From Rhodococcus sp. 06-462-5 (GTDB lineage: Bacteria > Actinomycetota > Actinomycetes > Mycobacteriales > Mycobacteriaceae), in the NCBI RefSeq assembly GCF_002258315.1, contig NZ_NOYD01000001.1, positions 407,335-471,334 on the forward strand: DNA of 64,000 nucleotides, given 5' to 3'. The position numbers were made by a program, and so were the translations under genes. Every line of letters starts with the position of its first letter. Position 1 is the first letter of the stretch. The notes beneath the pieces are model-generated. The model was not told the origin of the DNA, did not search any database, and saw only the letters and a program-made list of their open reading frames with translations. Shown here in pieces: positions 34,101 through 44,617 of the stretch.

Positions 34101-34802
34101 ATGACGACATTGCTGTTCGCAGTCACCGCTGCCGACCACTGGACCCTGAACGACGGCACGAAGCACCCCACCGGGTACTGGGCCGAGGAGCTGGTCGAGT
34201 CCCATCGCACGTTCGTCGACGCAGGCTGGGACATCACGGTTGCGACGCCGGGCGGTAAGGCTCCGGTCGTCGACGAAGGCAGCTTGGCCGTCGATGCCAA
34301 CGGCGGCGACGAGGAGAAGGTGGCGGATCAGAAGAGCTACCTCGCCTCCATCGAGTCGATCCTGTCCTCGCCCGCGAAGCTGGAGGATCAGAAGGCGTCC
34401 GACTTCGACGTCGTCTTCGTGCCCGGTGGTCACGGGCCGATGGAGGACCTCGCCGTCTCCGAGAGCTCCGGGGCACTGGTGATCGACTTCCTCGACTCCA
34501 ACAAGGTGGTCTCCGCGGTGTGCCACGCGCCTGCCGCCCTGCTCCCCGCCGTCCGCAGCGACGGTACCTGGGCGTTCGACGGGTACGAGCTCACCGGATT
34601 CACCGACGAAGAGGAGACCCAGGCCGGTCTCGCCGACAAGGCCCCGTGGTTGCTCGAGTCCCGGTTGCGCGAGAACGGCGCGAAGTTCGACTCCACCGAC
34701 GCGTGGGCACCGAAGGTCGTCGTCGACCGGAACCTGTACACCGGTCAGAACCCGGCGTCGACGCGTCCCCTCGCGGAGAAGCTGGTCAGCGCGCTGAAGT
34801 AG
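34101..34802 (+). CDS. DJ-1/PfpI family (class I glutamine amidotransferase-like) protein
   Basis: A 233-residue protein like Hsp31/YhbO-type members. The nucleophile Cys is in VVSAVCHAPAALL, the conserved Glu in GYWAEELVESH and a His next to the Cys; the elbow is VFVPGGHGPMEDL. Relatives act as glyoxalases III, deglycases or chaperones; which one applies is not certain. ATG 34101 has GAGAGG upstream. The sequence is rich in Asp/Lys and has no signal peptide. It stands directly upstream of lon, with about 108 bases between, possibly both stress-related. Confidence 0.85.
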   Translation: MTTLLFAVTAADHWTLNDGTKHPTGYWAEELVESHRTFVDAGWDITVATPGGKAPVVDEGSLAVDANGGDEEKVADQKSYLASIESILSSPAKLEDQKASDFDVVFVPGGHGPMEDLAVSESSGALVIDFLDSNKVVSAVCHAPAALLPAVRSDGTWAFDGYELTGFTDEEETQAGLADKAPWLLESRLRENGAKFDSTDAWAPKVVVDRNLYTGQNPASTRPLAEKLVSALK

Positions 34803-34876
34803 CCGGAGAGGACGGTCGGAGTTCCGCCCACGGAGAACAACGGACTTGGACGGGAACATCACTACTGCTTTCGAAG

Positions 34877-34895
34877 TTGAGCCCCTATAGCTCAA
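34877..34895. promoter_or_regulatory. HAIR element (HspR operator) upstream of lon
   Basis: TTGAGC-CCCTATA-GCTCAA is a perfect inverted repeat with a 7-base spacer. It matches the HspR-associated inverted repeat (CTTGAGT-N7-ACTCAAG) in half-site and spacing. It lies 16-34 bases before the lon GTG, so HspR should repress lon at normal temperature, as reported for Streptomyces. Confidence 0.8.
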
Positions 34896-34910
34896 TCCTT
34901 TGGAGGAGAA

Positions 34911-37226
<2,316 letters not shown>

Positions 37227-37335
37227 CGCCGCGTGATCGCCGTGGGAGGGGCAGGTGGCTCGGCCGCCTGCCCCTCCCGTCGGTCTCGGGTGCCGCGCTT
37301 GACCTCGAGCTATGTCGAGGTTCTACGTTGGTGGG

Positions 37336-39201
37336 ATGAGTATGGAGATGACCGCCTGGAATCAGATGTATCGCACGATGAACAGGCCCGACACCCAGTC
37401 GTCGTTCTCGAAGGAGACGGCCCGCAGGATCCTGACGTTCGCGGCACCGCATCGCCGCGCACTCGGCGGGTTTCTGGTGCTCAGCGTGGCTCTGGCCGTT
37501 CTCGCGGTGGCCACGCCGGTCTTGGCGGGTCGGGTCGTCAACGCGATCGTCGACGGACGAGAGCTACGCGTGGTGGTGCTGCTGGCACTGGCGATCGCGG
37601 GTATCGCTCTGGTGGACGCGGTGGTCGGTCTGATCAACCGATGGCTCTCGGCGAACATCGGCGAGAGCCTGATCCTGGATCTGCGGACGGCAGTGTTCGA
37701 CCATGTGCAGCGGATGCCGATCGCGTTCTTCACGCGAACCCGCACCGGTGCGTTGGTGAGCCGACTCAACAACGACGTGATCGGAGCGCAGCGCGCATTC
37801 AGCACCACTCTGTCTGGTGTCGTCAGCAATCTCGTGACCCTGGTGCTGACGTTGGTGGTGATGATCGGAATTTCCTGGCAGATCACCCTTCTCGCATTGG
37901 TCCTGCTGCCGGTGTTCGTGCTTCCCGCTCGCCGGATGGGTCGACGCCTCGCGCGGCTGCAACGTGAAGCGGCAGCACACAATTCGGCGATGAGCACGCA
38001 GATGACCGAGCGCTTCTCGGCGCCGGGAGCAACACTGGTGAAGCTGTTCGGTCATCCCGAGCAGGAATCGGTCGAGTTCGCGGTCCGGGCGGCCAGGGTG
38101 CGCGATATCGGAGTGCGCAGTGCCATGGTGCAGACGGTGTTCGTCACGGCGCTGACGCTGGTCTCGGCACTGGCGCTCGCCGTGGTGTACGGATTGGGCG
38201 GCTTCTATGCCCTCAGCGGGAGCCTTGACCCGGGTTCGGTTGTGGCACTGTCGCTTCTGTTGGCGCGGCTGTACTCACCGCTGACCGCTCTGGCCAGTGC
38301 ACGCGTGGAGGTGATGAGCGCGTTGGTGAGCTTCGAGCGGGTCTTCGAGGTTCTCGATCTCGTTCCGTTGATCGCCGACAAGCCCGACGCGAAGGCACTA
38401 CCGCCAGGTCCGGTGGCCGTCGAACTCGATGATGTCAGGTTCGCGTACCCGTCCGCGGACAAGGTGTCGCTCGCTTCGCTCGAGGAGGTCGCAACCCTGG
38501 ATTCGCGCGGGGGAGAGGAGGTTCTGCACGGTGTGTCGTTCCGAGCCGAACCCGGCCAGATGGTCGCGCTGGTGGGTACGTCGGGTGCAGGCAAGTCGAC
38601 GATCGCGCAGTTGATCGCACGGCTGTACGACGTCGATGGTGGTGCGGTCCGGCTCGGCGGCATCGACGTGCGCGACCTGACGGCCGAATCCGTCCGCAGC
38701 ACAGTGGGAATGGTGACCCAGGACGGGCACCTGTTCCACGAGAGCATTCGGTCGAATCTGTTGCTGCCGCGTCCCGACGCCACCGACGACGAACTGTGGG
38801 ACGCGCTCTCGCGGGCGAGGCTCGCGGACCTTGTTCGCTCGCTGCCGGACGGTCTGGACACCGTCGTCGGCGAGCGTGGGTATCGACTCTCCGGTGGTGA
38901 GCGTCAGCGCCTGACGATCGCGCGGTTGCTGATCGCACAGCCGCGAGTGGTCATCCTCGACGAGGCAACAGCTTCGCTTGACTCGACGTCGGAGGCCGCG
39001 GTGCAGGCCGCGTTGGCCGAGGCGCTGGAGGGCAAGACGTCGGTGGTCATCGCGCACCGGCTCTCGACCATCAGGGCTGCGGACGTGATCCTGGTGATCG
39101 AGGACGGGCAAGTCGCCGAGCGCGGCACCCACGACGAGCTCCTCGCGGCGGGAGGCCGCTACGAGGAGCTGCATCGGACGCAGTTCGCACAGGCGGAGTG
39201 A
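37336..39201 (+). CDS. ABC transporter, fused permease-ATPase (exporter type)
   Basis: A 621-residue half-transporter. Six transmembrane helices occupy residues about 35-320; the coupling-helix region shows RTRTGALVSRLNNDV. The ATPase half has Walker A GTSGAGKST near 415, Q-loop MVTQDGHLFHESI, signature LSGGERQRLTIARLL near 519, Walker B RVVILDEATASLD and H-loop VVIAHRLST. A homodimer would export a lipid or drug. ATG 37336 is chosen because it follows GGTGGG and begins MSMEMTAWNQMYR; an ATG further upstream at 37312 is less likely. The stop lies inside a short tandem repeat. Confidence 0.9.
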   Translation: MSMEMTAWNQMYRTMNRPDTQSSFSKETARRILTFAAPHRRALGGFLVLSVALAVLAVATPVLAGRVVNAIVDGRELRVVVLLALAIAGIALVDAVVGLINRWLSANIGESLILDLRTAVFDHVQRMPIAFFTRTRTGALVSRLNNDVIGAQRAFSTTLSGVVSNLVTLVLTLVVMIGISWQITLLALVLLPVFVLPARRMGRRLARLQREAAAHNSAMSTQMTERFSAPGATLVKLFGHPEQESVEFAVRAARVRDIGVRSAMVQTVFVTALTLVSALALAVVYGLGGFYALSGSLDPGSVVALSLLLARLYSPLTALASARVEVMSALVSFERVFEVLDLVPLIADKPDAKALPPGPVAVELDDVRFAYPSADKVSLASLEEVATLDSRGGEEVLHGVSFRAEPGQMVALVGTSGAGKSTIAQLIARLYDVDGGAVRLGGIDVRDLTAESVRSTVGMVTQDGHLFHESIRSNLLLPRPDATDDELWDALSRARLADLVRSLPDGLDTVVGERGYRLSGGERQRLTIARLLIAQPRVVILDEATASLDSTSEAAVQAALAEALEGKTSVVIAHRLSTIRAADVILVIEDGQVAERGTHDELLAAGGRYEELHRTQFAQAE

Positions 39202-39250
39202 CCTTACGAAGCCGGGAGCGGAGCCTGCGGAGTGACCTTATGAAGCCGGG
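39193..39250 (+). repeat. Tandem direct repeat (2 x 24 bp, period 34) containing dispersed element copy C
   Basis: GCGGAGTGACCTTACGAAGC plus CGGG at 39193-39216 recurs at 39227-39250 with a single C/T change. The first unit contains the stop of the ABC exporter; the second contains the complement of the stop of the siderophore-binding protein. The segment 39213-39237 between and across them is copy C of the dispersed 25-bp element. It fills the whole 36-base gap between two convergent genes. Confidence 0.75.
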
Positions 39251-40233
39251 TCCGGGACCACGGTTGCTGGGTCGTTGTCGGTTGCGGCGGCGAGCATCGG
39301 GGTGAATCCGTCGATCGCGTAGTCCAGCGACAGTGGGCTCGAGTAGCCGAGGGCCGAGGGTAGGTCGGTACTGAAGGAGCCGATGTAGACGGTGCGGTCC
39401 TGCCGGACGACGTCGAGGGCAGCGAGGAGAGGGTCGGCCTGCAGTTGCTCGCGGCTCTGGCCGGCGATGACGAGGACGTCGGTGTCGAGTCGATCGAAGT
39501 TCTCGGGACTGATGGTCTCGGAGGCGTCGGGAATCTGAAAGCCGAGGTCGGTGAAGAACAGGGCACGGATGTCGTCCTTGCCGAGAATCAGGTAGCTGCC
39601 GTCGTCCATGACGAACGCGAGAGTCAGTGATTTGCCGGTGAATTGGGGGTTCGCGGCTTCGGTGTCGGCGAACTTCTGCTCGAGCTCGGCCGTCTGGGCC
39701 TCGGCTTCCTGCGACTTTCCGAGGGCTTCGCCGACAACGGCGAACTCCTGCTGCCAGGTCGCGGCAGGTACGTCGTCGTAGCCGCCGATGTCGGCGATCG
39801 TGGGGGCCATCCCCGAGAGGGTGTCGTACTGGCCCTGGTCGATGAAGGAGTACGGGCCGAGGATCAGATCGGGTGCTTGCGCAGCGATCTGCTCCAGCTC
39901 GAGGTCGGTGCTGCCGACTTCGGGAATCTCCGTTCCGCCCAGGGCTGCCTGCGCCCAGGGGCGTTGCCGGTAGTCGTAGCTCAGGTTGCCGCGTGTCGCG
40001 ACGGGCTTGACGCCGAGCGCGAGTGCGAAGTCCTGCTCGTTGAACCCGATCGTCACGACACGGGTGGGCTCGGCCTCGATGACCGTCTCGCCGAATCGGT
40101 GCTCGACGGTGACCGGGAAGCCGGCGGCGCTGCCGGCGTTACCGGATGCGTCGGTGCCGGCATCGGACGAGCAGCCGGCTGCCAGTGCCAGAACGGAGGC
40201 ACCGGCGGCGACGAGCTGGACGGTCTTCTTCAT
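39238..40233 (-). CDS. Iron-siderophore ABC transporter substrate-binding lipoprotein
   Basis: A 331-residue FecB/FhuD-type binding protein. The lipoprotein signal peptide ends in LALAAGCSS, with the modified Cys near residue 17. After it, VTVEHRFGETVIEAEPTRVVTIGFNEQDFALALG is the typical first lobe, GPYSFIDQGQYDTLSGMAPT the hinge region, and LAFVMDDGSYLILGKDDIRALFFTDLGF the second lobe. It captures ferric siderophores outside the membrane. ATG 40233 has AGGAG upstream. An iron box precedes it, and no permease or ATPase gene is adjacent, so the importer must be elsewhere. Confidence 0.9.
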   Translation of the reverse strand: MKKTVQLVAAGASVLALAAGCSSDAGTDASGNAGSAAGFPVTVEHRFGETVIEAEPTRVVTIGFNEQDFALALGVKPVATRGNLSYDYRQRPWAQAALGGTEIPEVGSTDLELEQIAAQAPDLILGPYSFIDQGQYDTLSGMAPTIADIGGYDDVPAATWQQEFAVVGEALGKSQEAEAQTAELEQKFADTEAANPQFTGKSLTLAFVMDDGSYLILGKDDIRALFFTDLGFQIPDASETISPENFDRLDTDVLVIAGQSREQLQADPLLAALDVVRQDRTVYIGSFSTDLPSALGYSSPLSLDYAIDGFTPMLAAATDNDPATVVPDPAS

Positions 40234-40258
40234 GTGATCTCCTCGCAACTGGACTTAG

Positions 40259-40277
40259 CGAGGTTAGCCTAACCGAC
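40259..40277 (-). promoter_or_regulatory. Probable IdeR iron box of the siderophore-binding protein gene
   Basis: The palindrome GGTTAG-C-CTAACC sits at the centre of a 19-mer (CGAGGTTAGCCTAACCGAC) that matches the symmetric IdeR consensus at 14 of 19 positions. It ends 26 bases upstream of the ATG at 40233. This predicts iron-dependent repression. Confidence 0.8.
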
Positions 40278-40319
40278 CCACTGAAGCTTTGATCATGTGC
40301 CATGGGTCGGTCGGCGCGA

Positions 40320-41534
40320 TCAGCAGTTGGTCGTGGCCGGCACTCCTGCGAATCGCTGGTCGATCCACTCGAGTGCCTGAGGTAGGCCGAGCACTGCAGC
40401 AGTCAGGTGATCGTTGCTGGGCACCTTCACCTCGGTCACCAGGACCCCGGCGCGGCAGTATCGGGCAAGCGTGTTGTCGATGGCGCTGACCGGGATCAAT
40501 GCATCGGACGGGCTGTGCCACTCGAAGTACGGTGCCTTCGGTACGCCGGGATACAGCTCGACGCTGTTGTCGTTGACGGCGGCAATCGCTTCCGGACTGC
40601 TGATCAGGTCCAGCGTGCCTGCGACCTCCATGGCGCTCTTTCCCGCGCCCGCCGCGATGATGTCGTTGGTGCAACCGTTCTGGATCTTGCTCTCGATCTC
40701 CTTACCGAGCGGGTTGAGCTGAGAGCTGATCGGGATGCGGGTGGGGTACTCGCGTTCGATACCGAGCGCGGCAGCGAACGCCAGACCGAACATGGGGTGC
40801 GGGGCGAAACCGAGATCGCGGGCCATGCGCTCGAGGTTCATCGGAGCGCCACCGTTCGCGCTGCCGACGATGTTCAGCTCGGGTGCGTAGTCGTTCTGAA
40901 GCGCAGCTGCCCATGCCGTGGCCATTCCGCCGCCGGAGTAGCCGGCCAACGCAACCGGGCTCTGCTGAACCTGGATGGGATCGAAGCGCTGAGTGGCGCG
41001 AATGCTGTCGAGCACGATCTGCCCGCCGAGCTTCGCGGCACCGTAGGCGCTGTTGGGTCCGAGGTGATCGGCGATCACGACCGTCCAACCGCGCTGCAGT
41101 ACTGCATTGAGAGCGGGTGCCTCACGAATCATCAAATTGGGATCGTTGGTCCAGAGTGCTTGTGAAGGTGCACATTCGAGACCGAGTGCATTGATGATGT
41201 GTTGGTAAGAAAGTAAAGGGCCGTTCGGCGCTTTGTTCTGTGGAACCAACACGGTATTGATTGCGGCGATGGGATCGCCTGCCGAATTGGTGGAGCGGAA
41301 ATTCAGCTGCCACACGTCCACGCCGAAGAATCCGGGGGGCGGTGGCATCGGGCGACTGGAGATCACGTCGCCCGGAGCGAGCGCGTCGAGATCGACGGGC
41401 GGAGAGTAGAAGGCGTCCGCGATAGGCGTCGGGTACAACGGCGCAGCAGCCGCGTGACCTGCGCCGACGAGCGACGAACACAGAACTGCAATCGCCGTCA
41501 TGCTGACAGCGCCTGCCAACTTGAGAACCCGCAT
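40320..41534 (-). CDS. Secreted lipase (LIP/triacylglycerol lipase family)
   Basis: A 404-residue secretory lipase of the fungal/actinobacterial LIP type. Signal peptide of about 30 residues ending GAGHAAAAPLYPT. Nucleophile Ser in VALAGYSGGGMATAW, acid in EWHSPSDALIP and His in VPSNDHLTA. Four Cys in the mature part can pair. Such enzymes hydrolyse triacylglycerols or esters outside the cell. ATG 41534 with AGGGG upstream; the longer frame is not signal-like. The 227 bases upstream (41535-41761), between it and ligD, are relatively AT-rich and hold its promoter; I see no other feature there. Confidence 0.88.
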   Translation of the reverse strand: MRVLKLAGAVSMTAIAVLCSSLVGAGHAAAAPLYPTPIADAFYSPPVDLDALAPGDVISSRPMPPPPGFFGVDVWQLNFRSTNSAGDPIAAINTVLVPQNKAPNGPLLSYQHIINALGLECAPSQALWTNDPNLMIREAPALNAVLQRGWTVVIADHLGPNSAYGAAKLGGQIVLDSIRATQRFDPIQVQQSPVALAGYSGGGMATAWAAALQNDYAPELNIVGSANGGAPMNLERMARDLGFAPHPMFGLAFAAALGIEREYPTRIPISSQLNPLGKEIESKIQNGCTNDIIAAGAGKSAMEVAGTLDLISSPEAIAAVNDNSVELYPGVPKAPYFEWHSPSDALIPVSAIDNTLARYCRAGVLVTEVKVPSNDHLTAAVLGLPQALEWIDQRFAGVPATTNC

Positions 41535-41761
41535 GTGGTAAACCCCTCCGTGCCTGAACCGAAGCGACGAGCGCTGCGGCGATCTGGCAAGCCCCCGTAG
41601 AGCCGGCCCGCAAACCGTTATAGCTGATGATCTTCGAGTTGTTACGCTCCCCCCGGAAACGATGGGCGCAACGGTACGCATCGGCTCATTTTATGGCAAC
41701 CGAACGTTACCTATCCTTGTTTCTTCGATCGGATCCAAGTTTTCCACCCGAGGCATTCTCG

Positions 41762-44032
41762 TCATTCCCTACGCACCGCCTTCGGCTCTTTGTCCGGGCG
41801 CAGGCCGCGCCAGCTCGGATGCCGCAGATGGCCGGATTCCGTGGCCTCGTAGAACCGCACCTCGCCGACGAGTACCGGCTCCACCCATACTGCTCCGTTC
41901 CGATCGGCCGCGGGCAGCACCGAGGAGAAGGGACTTTCCGACGCCTCGAGTGGGGCGAGGAGGGCAGCGAGCGTATCGAGCGCACGGTCGTCGAACCCGG
42001 TTCCGACGCGTCCCACATAGCGCAGTCGGTCCCCGTCGGGAATGCCCATCAGTAGTGAGCCGAACCCGCCGGAACGACGACCCTGCCCCCGACGCCACCC
42101 GCCGATGACGATCTCCTGGGTCCGCCAGTTCTTGTGCTTGATCCAGGTGTGGGCGCGCTTGCCGGGTTGATAGATCGAGTCGGTTCGTTTGGCGACCACG
42201 CCTTCCCAGCCCCGTTCTCTGCTTTCGGCGATGGCGTCCGCAGCGGTCCCCGTCAGCCGCGGCGGCACCAGTACCGAGTCGAGTCCGGTGGTGAGCAGTT
42301 CGAGCAGTCGTCGTCGATCCGAGTACTTCTTGCGCAGCAGTGACGTGCCGTCGAGGTGGAGCAGATCGAAGGCGATGAATCGGATTTGCTCACGGGTGGC
42401 GTTCTGCAGCTTCTCGAAACTGCTGACCCCGTCGTCGTCGAACACCACGACTTCCCCATCGACGATGGCGTCGTGCTCGGCCAGGTCGTCCGCGAAAGAT
42501 TGGAGTGCGCCGAACTTCTCGGTGTAGTCGTTGCCGCTCCGCGTGCGCAGCGTCATCGAACCGTGCGTCAGTTCGGCGACGATGCGGAATCCGTCCCACT
42601 TGCCCTCGAACGACCACTCGTCTACCGGGAGATCGAGGATCTCTCCTGCGGTGGCGAGCATCGGTGAGATGTTCTTGGGCTCGGGCTTGTCGGGTGCGTC
42701 CTTCATCAGATGCATGAGCCACTGATTGCCCTTGGTGCGGATCAGGGCGAAACGCCCGGTCGCCTTCTTTCCGTGCAGGACGACGATGACCTCGTCGTCG
42801 CGCCACTTCTCGAGTTCGTAGGTTCCGCTGTCCCAGATCGAGACGTCGCCGCCGCCGTACTCGCCCTTGGGTATCCGACCGGAGAACGTCGCGTATTCGA
42901 GTGGGTGGTCCTCGGTGTGTACCGCCAGCCGGTTCTGCTTCGGATCCACCGGGATGTTCTTGGGGACGGCCCACGAGACGAGGACGCCGTCGTGTTCGAG
43001 TCGGAAGTCGTAGTGCAGCCGTCGGGCATGGTGTTCCTGGATCACGAACGTGTCGTTGTTGCCCTGCGGTTCGGTGGTGGTCGGTATCGGTTCGGGAGTC
43101 TTGTCGGCGCTGCGCATGCTGCGGTACTTGTCGAGTTTGTCTGTGGCAGCATTGGTTTCGGGGGCCGAATCCGCGGCGGGGTCCAGTTGTGCCAGTGGAT
43201 CGCCGAGGTCCTGGAATCGCTCCAGGACCTCCTCGAACCGAAGCTGTTGCAGCCCCGACGATTCCAGCTCGTCCCAGGTGCGTGGTGCCGCGACAGTGGG
43301 GAGTGTTCGCCCACGGAGCGAGTACGGGGCGACCGTCGTCTTCTTGCCGTTGTTCTGGCTCCAGTCGACGAACACGCGCCCGGTTCGTTTCGCTTTCGCC
43401 ATCGTGGCCGTGACCCGGTCCGGTGAGCGCTCTTCCAGCAGGGTTGCAACACGTTTGGCGACCGTGGACGCGCCGGAGGTCGACAAAGGCTTCTCCAGCG
43501 GGACGTACAGGTGGATTCCCTTGCTGCCGCTGGTGACCGGATACGCGGTCATGCCGATATCGCCTATCAGATCCCTTATCTCGCAGGCCACTTCGGCGCA
43601 TCGGGCCAGATCCACGTCGTCGCCGGGGTCGAGGTCGAAGACCATGCGGGTGGCCGGTCCGGGTTCGGTGCCTTCGAACCGCCACTGTGGCACATGCGCT
43701 TCGATGGCCGCCTGTTGGCCGAGCCACGCCAGATCGGCTGCAGTGGAGAACAGTGGGTAGGTGACCACGCGGTCGGAATGCTGCATCGAACGCCGATCGA
43801 GCCAGTCGGGTGCAGACGCCGCGAGGTTCTTCTCGAAGAACGATGACTGATCGACGCCGTTCGGCCAGCGCTTACGGGTCACCGCGCGGCCAACCAGGTG
43901 AGGAAGCATCGCAGGTGCGATGGTGGTGTAGTACTCGATGATGTGGCTCTTGGTGGTGCCGGTTTCGGGGAACAGCACTTTGTCGAGGTTGGTGACGGAG
44001 ACCTTCCGACCTTCGATCTCGAGCGTGGCCAT
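41762..44032 (-). CDS. ligD: ATP-dependent DNA ligase D (polymerase-phosphoesterase-ligase)
   Basis: A 756-residue bacterial NHEJ ligase. The polymerase/primase domain comes first (residues 1-about 270, with the catalytic DLDPGDD near 134 and SGSKGIHLYVPL). The 3'-phosphoesterase domain follows (HYDFRLEHDGVLVSW near 341, GRIPKGEYGGG). The ligase domain is last, with the nucleotidyl Lys in EGKWDGFR near 478 and KHKNWRTQEIVIGGW. This order is the mycobacterial one. With Ku it joins double-strand breaks; no ku gene is in the window. ATG 44032 starts directly at the polymerase domain. Confidence 0.95.
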   Translation of the reverse strand: MATLEIEGRKVSVTNLDKVLFPETGTTKSHIIEYYTTIAPAMLPHLVGRAVTRKRWPNGVDQSSFFEKNLAASAPDWLDRRSMQHSDRVVTYPLFSTAADLAWLGQQAAIEAHVPQWRFEGTEPGPATRMVFDLDPGDDVDLARCAEVACEIRDLIGDIGMTAYPVTSGSKGIHLYVPLEKPLSTSGASTVAKRVATLLEERSPDRVTATMAKAKRTGRVFVDWSQNNGKKTTVAPYSLRGRTLPTVAAPRTWDELESSGLQQLRFEEVLERFQDLGDPLAQLDPAADSAPETNAATDKLDKYRSMRSADKTPEPIPTTTEPQGNNDTFVIQEHHARRLHYDFRLEHDGVLVSWAVPKNIPVDPKQNRLAVHTEDHPLEYATFSGRIPKGEYGGGDVSIWDSGTYELEKWRDDEVIVVLHGKKATGRFALIRTKGNQWLMHLMKDAPDKPEPKNISPMLATAGEILDLPVDEWSFEGKWDGFRIVAELTHGSMTLRTRSGNDYTEKFGALQSFADDLAEHDAIVDGEVVVFDDDGVSSFEKLQNATREQIRFIAFDLLHLDGTSLLRKKYSDRRRLLELLTTGLDSVLVPPRLTGTAADAIAESRERGWEGVVAKRTDSIYQPGKRAHTWIKHKNWRTQEIVIGGWRRGQGRRSGGFGSLLMGIPDGDRLRYVGRVGTGFDDRALDTLAALLAPLEASESPFSSVLPAADRNGAVWVEPVLVGEVRFYEATESGHLRHPSWRGLRPDKEPKAVRRE

Positions 44033-44090
44033 CGTCTCAGGTTAACGGCCGCCGTCAGAACCTGCGGGCAAGTTGTGACAGTCTCGATTC

Positions 44091-44519
44091 ATGGCGACGA
44101 TCAGTGTCTCGGTGCAGATGCCCGAAAATCCGCAGGGCGCGTGGGACAAGGCTTCCGCGCTCGACCGGTTCGACGAGTGGATGACCATCCACGGTGGGTG
44201 GTGCAGCCCACCACCCAAGAAGGTGGGCAAGGGCACCGAGGTGGAATCGCTGGTGAAGGTGAAGGGCTTCAAGAACACGATCAACTGGACCTTCACGGAG
44301 TACGACGAGCCCAAGCTGATCGAGATGTCCGGCCGCGGCAAGGGTGGGGTGAGAATCTCGTTGACTGTCCATGTTCGTGAGGCCGAGGGTGGATCGGAGC
44401 TGACGCTCGACGCGAAGTTCGGCGGGGGCGTCCTGTTCGGTCCTGTGGGGTCGGTGGTGGCGCGGGCACTCGACACCGATGTCAAGAAATCCGTTGCGAA
44501 CCTGGCGGCGTTGAAGTGA
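44091..44519 (+). CDS. SRPBCC (START-like) family protein
   Basis: A 142-residue protein with a helix-grip fold. The first strand (ATISVSVQMPENP), the helix around DKASALDRFDEWM, the strand pairs VGKGTEVESLVKVKG and NTINWTFTEYDEPKLIEM, and the long last helix (FGPVGSVVARALDTDVKKSVANLAAL) fit type II toxin RatA/polyketide-cyclase-like members. It binds a hydrophobic ligand; its role is not known. ATG 44091, divergent from ligD (58 bases between starts). A strong terminator follows. Confidence 0.85.
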   Translation: MATISVSVQMPENPQGAWDKASALDRFDEWMTIHGGWCSPPPKKVGKGTEVESLVKVKGFKNTINWTFTEYDEPKLIEMSGRGKGGVRISLTVHVREAEGGSELTLDAKFGGGVLFGPVGSVVARALDTDVKKSVANLAALK

Positions 44520-44555
44520 CGGACCATTGCTGAAGTAGCTGCACGACAACCTCTT

Positions 44556-44589
44556 CCAGCCCCGCACCGTGTTCTCGGTGCGGGGCTGG
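44556..44589. terminator. Bidirectional terminator between SRPBCC and HNH genes
   Basis: CCAGCCCCGCACCG and its perfect complement (44576-44589) form a 14-bp stem with a 6-base loop, located between two convergent genes. Short T-rich flanks are seen on both sides (ATTGTTCG and, on the other strand, AAGAGGTTG). Confidence 0.8.
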
Positions 44590-44617
44590 ATTGTTCGTTC
44601 GGTTCGTGTCGGCAGGC

